Below are positions 59,323 through 64,000 of a DNA stretch of 64,000 nucleotides, in pieces. Location of the stretch: contig NZ_AUFN01000012.1 in NCBI RefSeq assembly GCF_000426525.1, forward strand, positions 62,001-126,000. The letters run 5' to 3'. The position numbers were made by a program, and so were the translations under genes. The DNA is from Nocardioides alkalitolerans DSM 16699. GTDB taxonomy: Bacteria; Actinomycetota; Actinomycetes; Propionibacteriales; Nocardioidaceae. The notes under the pieces are model-generated. The model did not search any database and was not told the DNA's origin. It saw only the letters and a program-made list of their open reading frames with translations. Each line of letters begins with the position of its first letter. Position 1 is the stretch's first letter.

Positions 59323-60396
59323 TCAGGCGGTCCGCGAAACGCCGGTGATGGGGCTGCGGTGGTCGTTGCGGGCGAGGAGGTCGCGGACGTCGCGGACGCG
59401 GTAGAGCGACCGTTGGCGGCCGGCGATGAGGGTCGAGCCGACGGCGGTGAGCTCGCCGCGGCTCGTCCATCGGCGGATGCGGGAGGCGAGGCGAGCGGTC
59501 TGGCCGTCGCGGTCTTCGATGGCGGTGACGATGCGGGCGATCTGCTCGACGGTGGCGGCCTCGTCCTCGGCCACGTCGAGGAGGACTTCGCGGCGGTAGG
59601 CGACGGGCCATTGGGTGCCGCATCCGGGGCAGGTGACGATGCGGGAGTCGCGCTCGGGGGCCCAGAGCTTCTGCTCGCAGCGGATGGCGGGGATGACGGT
59701 TTGCTCGGGGTGGCAGCCGTCGTCGCCGGTGTCGCACGCGAACCGTGGCCCGTGGTGGCAGCGGCACCCGCAGGTGGTGATGTTGTGCGGCTTCTCGGGC
59801 TCGATGTTGAGGCCGCATGTGCCGAGGGGCCAGCGGTCGCCGGGGCGGTCGATGACGGCGCGGAGGGTGCGTTCGAGGCGGAGCATGTCGTCGAGGAGGC
59901 GGGGTGCGTGGTCGTGGCGGGCGATGTGGTCGACGAGGCGGCGGATGTGGGCGGCGTGGTGGGCGACGCTGTGGCGGGTGGGTGCGGCGCGGCGTGCGGC
60001 TTCGAGGGCGTCGGCGGCGCTCTGGTGCTCCTGGTCGGGGATGGGCGGCCAGGTCGTGAGGAGCGTCTTCGACCAGCGGTTGAGGGTGGTGCGGACGTCG
60101 AGGTCGACGCGGTCGCCCTTGCCGGCGGTGAGGGGCGCGGTCGGGTCGTCCTCGGGCCGGGAGGGGGTGAAGCGGACGTCGAGGGGTAGCGGGTGGGTGT
60201 CGCTGCGGGGTCCGCCGCCTCCGCCGAAGCGGGTGCGGCGGGTGCGGACGGTGGACTGCAGGTCGGCGTGGTGGGCGACGACGTTCGCGAGGGCGGTGGT
60301 GAGGGTGCGGGTGCAGGTGGTGCAGAGCGTGTAGCCGCGGGCGGTGGTGCGGGCCTCGCAGCTGGCGCAGACGGTGGGGGTGGCGATCGTGCTCAT
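59323..60396 (-). CDS. Multi-zinc-motif protein with C-terminal winged-helix-like domain
   Basis: 357 residues from ATG 60396. Cys pairs lie at the N-terminus (CASCEA, CTTCTR), in the middle (GTCGLNIEP, TTCGCRCHHGP, FACDTGDDGCHPE) and near residue 255 (VTCPGCGTQWPV), compatible with several zinc sites. The last 80 residues resemble a MerR/excisionase winged helix (RIRRWTSRGELTAVG, LYRVRDVRDLLA). It may regulate late transcription or replication. It overlaps the initiator gene by ATGA. Confidence 0.65.
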   Translation of the reverse strand: MSTIATPTVCASCEARTTARGYTLCTTCTRTLTTALANVVAHHADLQSTVRTRRTRFGGGGGPRSDTHPLPLDVRFTPSRPEDDPTAPLTAGKGDRVDLDVRTTLNRWSKTLLTTWPPIPDQEHQSAADALEAARRAAPTRHSVAHHAAHIRRLVDHIARHDHAPRLLDDMLRLERTLRAVIDRPGDRWPLGTCGLNIEPEKPHNITTCGCRCHHGPRFACDTGDDGCHPEQTVIPAIRCEQKLWAPERDSRIVTCPGCGTQWPVAYRREVLLDVAEDEAATVEQIARIVTAIEDRDGQTARLASRIRRWTSRGELTAVGSTLIAGRQRSLYRVRDVRDLLARNDHRSPITGVSRTA

Positions 60397-61076
60397 CGGG
60401 AGTCTCCGGCTCGTCGTGCGGCGGCGATCGCTGCTCGGGCTTCGCGCGCGGCCTGGGTAGAGGTTGTAGAGGTGGCTGGGGTAGTGGGTAAGGGAAAGGG
60501 AGTGGTCCGATCTGACGGACCGCTCGTCGGACCGCTAGTCGGACCACTACGGGCGTTGTGGTCCGCGAGATCGGACCGCACGTCTGTGGTCTGCTGGATC
60601 GGACCGCTACGGGAGTTATCCACAGGCAGGTCGGGCGTGTCGTGGTCTGCGAGATCGGACCACTCATCGGGGGCGTAGTGGTCCGATCCGACGGACCGCA
60701 ACGGGCGGACGTCGTCGGGCGTCGCGACCGTGTGCGAGGGCCCGTGCTCGGTCATCAGGCGGTACTTCGTGCGCTGCCGACCGTGGCCCTTCTTGACCTC
60801 GAGCAGCGCCGGGCGGACCCCCTCGACGGGCTGCGAGAGCCGTCCGATGCGAGCGAGCAGCGTGCCCTTCGAGGAGTCGCCGGTCCACGCCCACAGCTGC
60901 GCCGTGGAGGGGCTGGCGGTGAAGGGTGCGCGCTGCGCGAACGTGTCGAGGGCGAGCACGAGGAGCAGGTGCCGGTCGGCCGAGGTGAGCCAGGGCGAGG
61001 GCAGCGCCGTGACCCACGAGACGGCGGGCCGGGGGCCGTCCGCGACGAGGGGCGAGGCGAGGTCCTGGACGCTCAC
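60393..61076 (-). CDS. Replication-initiator-like protein with embedded iterons
   Basis: 227 residues from GTG 61076. The N-terminal 110 residues look like a winged-helix domain (SWVTALPSPWLTSADRHLLL; STAQLWAWTGDSSKGTLLAR; KGHGRQRTKYRLM), similar to DnaD/lambda O-type or plasmid Rep N-termini. Codons 126-192 cover the palindromic iterons and encode repetitive SDLADH and RSGPTSGPTSGPS text. The C-terminus is Thr- and Arg-rich. Function is inferred from fold impression and the origin-like DNA. Confidence 0.65.
   Translation of the reverse strand: MSVQDLASPLVADGPRPAVSWVTALPSPWLTSADRHLLLVLALDTFAQRAPFTASPSTAQLWAWTGDSSKGTLLARIGRLSQPVEGVRPALLEVKKGHGRQRTKYRLMTEHGPSHTVATPDDVRPLRSVGSDHYAPDEWSDLADHDTPDLPVDNSRSGPIQQTTDVRSDLADHNARSGPTSGPTSGPSDRTTPFPLPTTPATSTTSTQAAREARAAIAAARRAGDSR
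60455..60700. other. Candidate replication origin: five 22-bp palindromic iterons, DnaA box and C-poor tract
   Basis: Five imperfect palindromes of form GTGGTCYG-N6-CGGACCRC lie at 60502-60523, 60558-60579, 60586-60607, 60642-60663 and 60678-60699. Extra half-sites (CGGACCGCT, CGGACCACT) lie at 60528-60536 and 60540-60548. A perfect DnaA box TTATCCACA is at 60616-60624, in the empty slot of a 28-bp register formed by iterons 2, 3 and 4. Next to the array, 60455-60505 has one C in 51 bases, the strand asymmetry expected for an unwinding element. All lie inside the gene at 60393-61076. Confidence 0.75.
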
Positions 61077-61708
61077 GACGGGTCTCCTTCTCCGAGCACG
61101 GACTGCTCGGCTGGTGGGCCGTCGAGGGGGTTGCCGTCCATGTCGGTGCCGGCGCGGCGGGCGTACGACCAGCGCTCGCCGGCGCACTGTCGGCGGGTGT
61201 GAAACCGGGGGGCTGGGCGGCCAGGGAAGTCGGCGTGGTCGCCCCTGAAACGGACGCTGTCTTGGCGCTGGGTGATGACCTCCCCGCACGCGTAGCAGAT
61301 GCCGGTGCCCATCCGCGCGAGTCGCTTCTCGAACAGCGCAGCCTCTTGGCGGGCGACCTGCTGGGCGACCTGCTGGCGGCACGGGGCGGGGTCGTTGCAG
61401 CACGAGCACAGCCACACCCGGCCGTCGGTGTAGACCCGCCAGATGTAGGCCGTCCGGCGAGCGGAGTAGCGCCGCGCGACCTCCCGCCGGCTGTTCTCGT
61501 GCTCCGATGGGGGCCCGTGGAGGCGGCGGAGGGTGCACCGGGTGTCGTAGCCGGCGTCGTCCGGCTCGGCCATGGGCGCGATGTGGGTGACCTCCCACGC
61601 GCCCCACCAGCGGGCGAGCACCATCCCGACTTCGAGGTCGCGGACGCGGGTGGTGGCTTCGAGGGGCGGCTGCCACTCCGTCTCGTCGCGGCGGAGTGAG
61701 TAGTTCAC
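61073..61708 (-). CDS. Phage early-region zinc-motif protein, unknown function
   Basis: 211 residues from GTG 61708. Cys residues cluster in WLCSCCNDPAPC and ICYACGEVITQ with a His/Cys pair in HTRRQCAGE, giving two likely zinc sites. The N-terminal part has a small beta domain (EVGMVLARWWGAWEVTHI). It overlaps the initiator gene by GTGA. Not recognised. Confidence 0.6.
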   Translation of the reverse strand: MNYSLRRDETEWQPPLEATTRVRDLEVGMVLARWWGAWEVTHIAPMAEPDDAGYDTRCTLRRLHGPPSEHENSRREVARRYSARRTAYIWRVYTDGRVWLCSCCNDPAPCRQQVAQQVARQEAALFEKRLARMGTGICYACGEVITQRQDSVRFRGDHADFPGRPAPRFHTRRQCAGERWSYARRAGTDMDGNPLDGPPAEQSVLGEGDPS

Positions 61709-62028
61709 GGTGTGCGTCCTTCCTGGGGTGGTGTGTCGACGGCGGCCCTGGCGGCGCGGTAGGCCTGCGGTGTCGAGCGGCGCTTCCCGGAGGCCTTCGC
61801 GCGCTGGTCGACGAGCGTCTCGCCGCCCGGGGTGAACCCGACGTCGGGCAGCCCGTGAGCGGCCCGCAGACCGGCGATCGTGAGCTTCGGGTCCGGGACG
61901 ACGTCGGGGCGGCCAGCGAACGCCGCGGGCGTGTGCTGGGGGCATCGCCAGCCGGGGAGGTAGCGGTGGGTCGTGGGGGTGCCGCAGTAGCCCGCTGCGG
62001 GCGCCCACGCGCTGCACGGCTCGGTCAC
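61705..62028 (-). CDS. Hypothetical Cys/His protein
   Basis: 107 residues from GTG 62028. CSAWAPAAGYCGTPTTHRYL and RCPQHTP give a Cys-Cys-His-Cys-His set for one zinc finger in the first 40 residues. The rest is basic. Overlaps with both neighbours are four bases. Not recognised. Confidence 0.55.
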   Translation of the reverse strand: MTEPCSAWAPAAGYCGTPTTHRYLPGWRCPQHTPAAFAGRPDVVPDPKLTIAGLRAAHGLPDVGFTPGGETLVDQRAKASGKRRSTPQAYRAARAAVDTPPQEGRTP

Positions 62029-62447
62029 GACGGCAGCCCGTCGAGGAGCCCGGGCTGCCCGAGGCGGGTTCGGAGGCTGAGATCGAGGTAGTCGGCGCTG
62101 AGGTCGATGCCGACGTACCGGAGCCCGCGACGTGTGGCGACCATCCCCGTGGTGCCGGAGCCGCTGAACGGGTCGAGCACGACGCCGCCGGGCTTGCATC
62201 CGGCGGCGATGCAGCGGTCGGCGAGAGCGGGGGTCATGACGGCGAAGTGGGCTCCCGGGAACGGTGTCGTCGGCAAGTTCCACACGTCGCCGGGGTTGCG
62301 TCCTGCGCCGTGCACGGACTGCTTCGGGTCGAGGGTGTTGGGCGCGCCGATACCCTCCTGCGAGCGGTCGGCAGTGAGGCGCCGGCGCGCGGCACGCGCG
62401 ACCGAGACGGGCGCGCGCTCGCGGATCGCGTCGAGGTCCACGCTCAT
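62025..62447 (-). CDS. Partial DNA methyltransferase (C-terminal segment only)
   Basis: 140 residues from ATG 62447. VLDPFSGSGTTGMVATRRGL is the SAM-binding motif I of beta-class N4/N6 DNA methyltransferases, and YVGIDLSADYL is motif II. The catalytic motif IV (D/S-PPY), which precedes motif I in this class, is absent here and in the gene upstream. It may be a truncated, inactive relic or act with another subunit. Neighbours overlap by four bases, so it is not a recent break. Confidence 0.75.
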   Translation of the reverse strand: MSVDLDAIRERAPVSVARAARRRLTADRSQEGIGAPNTLDPKQSVHGAGRNPGDVWNLPTTPFPGAHFAVMTPALADRCIAAGCKPGGVVLDPFSGSGTTGMVATRRGLRYVGIDLSADYLDLSLRTRLGQPGLLDGLPS

Positions 62448-62935
62448 GGGGTCACCTCGGCGGCGATCTGCGCGAGGACGTCGAGGGGCGGCGTCCAGAG
62501 GCCGAGCATCCCGCGGCACGGCACTGGCTCGGCGAGCGGTCGGGGGTCCTCGAGCACCAGGTGCACGACGTCGCGCCGGGTCCGGCCGCCGTGCTCGTCG
62601 TACGACGTCTCGGCCCACGGCGAGTCACAGCACGCGGGCTGCTGGGGCGCCGACGACGTCGGGTCCGGCGCGTGGGAGACGTGCACGTCGACGAGCTCGA
62701 CGACGCCGATGATCGCGCCGTACGCGAGGTCGGCGAGCGCGTACTCCGCGACCTTCTCGGGCTGGGTGGCGTCGAGGAGGTCGGGGACGGCCATGCATCC
62801 GCGCTCGCTGAGCCGGGCGCCGGCGTGGATCGCGAGGGGGCCGCGGTAGGACCACGCCTGCGTGCGGTTCTCGACGTCCTTCCCGCCGTGCACGATCGAC
62901 CACGCCCACGGCTGTTGGACGGTGAGCGCCCTCAT
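62444..62935 (-). CDS. ASCH-domain protein
   Basis: 163 residues from ATG 62935 (MRALTVQQPWAWSIVHGGKD). The ASCH/PUA-like fold shows QPWA, VENRTQAWSYRGPLAIHAG and GMLGLW near the C-terminus. ASCH proteins bind RNA or modified nucleotides and are frequent in phages. It overlaps the methyltransferase fragment by ATGA and the next gene by four bases. Confidence 0.85.
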   Translation of the reverse strand: MRALTVQQPWAWSIVHGGKDVENRTQAWSYRGPLAIHAGARLSERGCMAVPDLLDATQPEKVAEYALADLAYGAIIGVVELVDVHVSHAPDPTSSAPQQPACCDSPWAETSYDEHGGRTRRDVVHLVLEDPRPLAEPVPCRGMLGLWTPPLDVLAQIAAEVTP

Positions 62936-63315
62936 CGGATCAGCCCGAGGTCGCGGACGCCGTCCAGGATGCTGTCGAGCTGGTTGGCGCAGTACTTGCG
63001 CAGGTTCTTCGCCGGGTAGCAGTAGACGCTCTCGATGCTGGCGCGCTCCGCGACCTCCATGGCCGCCTGCGCGAGCGCTCCCGCCTTGATGAGGTCCCGC
63101 ACGACGTTGGTCGGCTTGAACTCCTCGACTCGCCACGGCCACGACACGTGACCGATCTCGGCGTACGTGGCTCCGGCAGCCCAGAGGGTCTGCCAGCCGT
63201 GCTCGTCGTCGTGCTCGTCGTCGTGCTCGGGCGTGTAGCCCTCGGCCTCGATCTGGCGCTGACGCTCGGCGGCGATGAGATCGGCGCCGGTCGGCTGGTT
63301 CTCGGTGGTGTTCAT
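62932..63315 (-). CDS. Conserved phage protein of unknown function
   Basis: 127 residues from ATG 63315. The IAAERQRQIEAEGYTPEHDD motif is widespread in phage and prophage proteins, often next to nucleotide-metabolism genes; His and Asp/Glu in EHDDEHDDEHGW could bind metal. The remaining part is helical (DLIKAGALAQAAMEVAERAS). Four-base overlaps with both neighbours. Confidence 0.7.
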   Translation of the reverse strand: MNTTENQPTGADLIAAERQRQIEAEGYTPEHDDEHDDEHGWQTLWAAGATYAEIGHVSWPWRVEEFKPTNVVRDLIKAGALAQAAMEVAERASIESVYCYPAKNLRKYCANQLDSILDGVRDLGLIR

Positions 63316-63857
63316 GGGGTGGTGACCTCCTCGAGGTCGGGCAGGGGGACGTCGGCGCTGGGCACGACGAGGGGGGTGACGCGGACGACGACGCCGGGCC
63401 GCGGGAGCACGTCGCCCTCGCGGTCGCCGAGCGCGACGTACCGCTTCGAGCCGAAGCAGTCGACGACCTGGGCGTCGTTGTGGAGGGCGTGGCCGGCCTG
63501 GTAGGCGTCCATGAGGGCCCGGAGGTACTTGTCGGTGTCGCCGGTGTTGGCGCCGGTGGGGAACGCGTGCACGTGCCGGTCCTTGACGACGCCGGCGTTC
63601 CGGCCGGTGCCGAAGTGGTAGTCCGGTCGAGCGAGGGACAGCGTCACCATGAGGTGGATCGGCTGCCCCTCGCTCGCGCGCTGGTCGGCGGGCCACTTCC
63701 GCATGACCGCGGCGACGACCTTGTCGACGTACGGCTTCGTGGTGGCGTGGTCGTCGACGAGCGCGTGCTTGGCCTTGCCGCGCGCCCCGATGCACTTCAT
63801 CGACCCCTTGGTCGCGGGAGCGCCCCAGATCGTGAGGGCCAGGGAGCGCGTGAGCAT
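63312..63857 (-). CDS. RusA-like Holliday junction resolvase
   Basis: 181 residues from ATG 63857. RusA signature: TGDTDKYLRALMDAY followed by LHNDAQVVDCFGSKRY, with Asp residues in the positions used for metal binding and a Lys between them. RusA resolves phage recombination and replication intermediates. It shares one base with the upstream stop (TGATG). Confidence 0.88.
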   Translation of the reverse strand: MLTRSLALTIWGAPATKGSMKCIGARGKAKHALVDDHATTKPYVDKVVAAVMRKWPADQRASEGQPIHLMVTLSLARPDYHFGTGRNAGVVKDRHVHAFPTGANTGDTDKYLRALMDAYQAGHALHNDAQVVDCFGSKRYVALGDREGDVLPRPGVVVRVTPLVVPSADVPLPDLEEVTTP

Positions 63858-64000
63858 CAGTCCTCGCCGTCCCCGGAGCCGTCGTCGCCGAGGTCGAGGG
63901 CCTCGGGCTGCACGAACGGGTCGAGGTGCTGCATGACGTTGGCGATCGGCTCGGGCTCGGTGCCGTCGAGGGTGGGCTCGTCCCCGGTCGCAACACGCCG
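63857..64000 (-). CDS. Partial protein, C-terminal 47 residues
   Basis: The frame runs off the right edge of the window. The visible end is acidic (IANVMQHLDPFVQPEALDLG, then DDGSGDGED). Stop and the rusA start overlap as TGATG. Upstream of a resolvase a recombination or exonuclease gene would be expected, but nothing can be named from this fragment. Confidence 0.55.
   Translation of the reverse strand, partial: RRVATGDEPTLDGTEPEPIANVMQHLDPFVQPEALDLGDDGSGDGED

Larger units (their letters stand above)
36203..64000. mobile_element. Siphovirus-type prophage, left part (right end beyond window)
   Basis: A tyrosine integrase, terminase, portal, protease, HK97 capsid, tail chaperones, tape measure, lysis genes and a RusA resolvase form an ordered phage genome. 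The left boundary is set just after the dodecin terminator, since the next genes lack host-type conservation; the exact attL could not be fixed because attR is outside the window. All late genes read leftward toward the integrase and appear intact, so the prophage may be functional. GC content and codon use resemble the host. Confidence 0.93.

Overview
This window comes from a very GC-rich actinobacterium. Gene order and content (rapZ-yvcK-whiA-gap-pgk-tpiA-secG-rbpA, a tkt-tal-pgi-pgl block, a sufR-led SUF operon, RbpA, WhiA, an acVLRF1-type protein and DUF3099) point to the Nocardioidaceae/Propionibacteriales. The family assignment is inference; the phylum is secure.

Positions 1-36,150 are host chromosome. 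Rightward genes come first: the RapZ C-terminus, YvcK/CofD-like protein, WhiA, three glycolytic enzymes, SecG and RbpA. Next is an AbiEi/DUF559-type gene bracketed by two facing arrays of a 32-bp tandem repeat. A leftward sugar-phosphate operon follows (tkt, tal, pgi, pgl; zwf and opcA are not in it), then heme O and heme A synthases for cytochrome oxidase, a drug-type ABC exporter, and a Tat-exported M23-like protein. The Fe-S assembly operon sufR-sufB-sufD-Rieske ferredoxin-sufC-sufS-sufU-sufT-like (18.4-25.3 kb) is preceded by a candidate SufR operator and a DtxR/IdeR-like box. After it come a Vms1-like release factor, a frameshifted lipoprotein gene, a kinase-like protein, an ABC-F ATPase, a membrane guanylate/adenylate cyclase, an ABC exporter, an SDR-like protein, SURF1, MoaA, two small genes and dodecin.

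From about 36.2 kb to the right edge (and beyond) lies a siphovirus-type prophage. A tyrosine integrase reads rightward at the left end; nearly everything else reads leftward. From right to left the modules are: RusA-type resolvase and small early genes (ASCH protein, partial methyltransferase, zinc proteins), a replication-initiator-like gene, HNH endonuclease, terminase small and large subunits, portal-MuF fusion, prohead protease, HK97 major capsid, connector genes, major tail protein, tail-assembly chaperones with a programmed -1 frameshift, tape measure, tail-tip proteins, a collagen-like membrane protein, an SGNH-type tail protein, a metallopeptidase endolysin, a holin candidate and, behind a terminator, a lipoprotein. 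The right attachment site, repressor and excisionase are not in the window.

The most notable signal is inside the phage gene at 60393-61076. Five 22-bp imperfect palindromes and two extra half-sites surround a perfect DnaA box, followed by a 51-nt tract with a single C. This is the architecture of a lambda-type origin embedded in its own initiator gene.

No stretch longer than 300 bases lacks a gene; the larger gaps hold terminators, repeats or promoter regions, listed individually.
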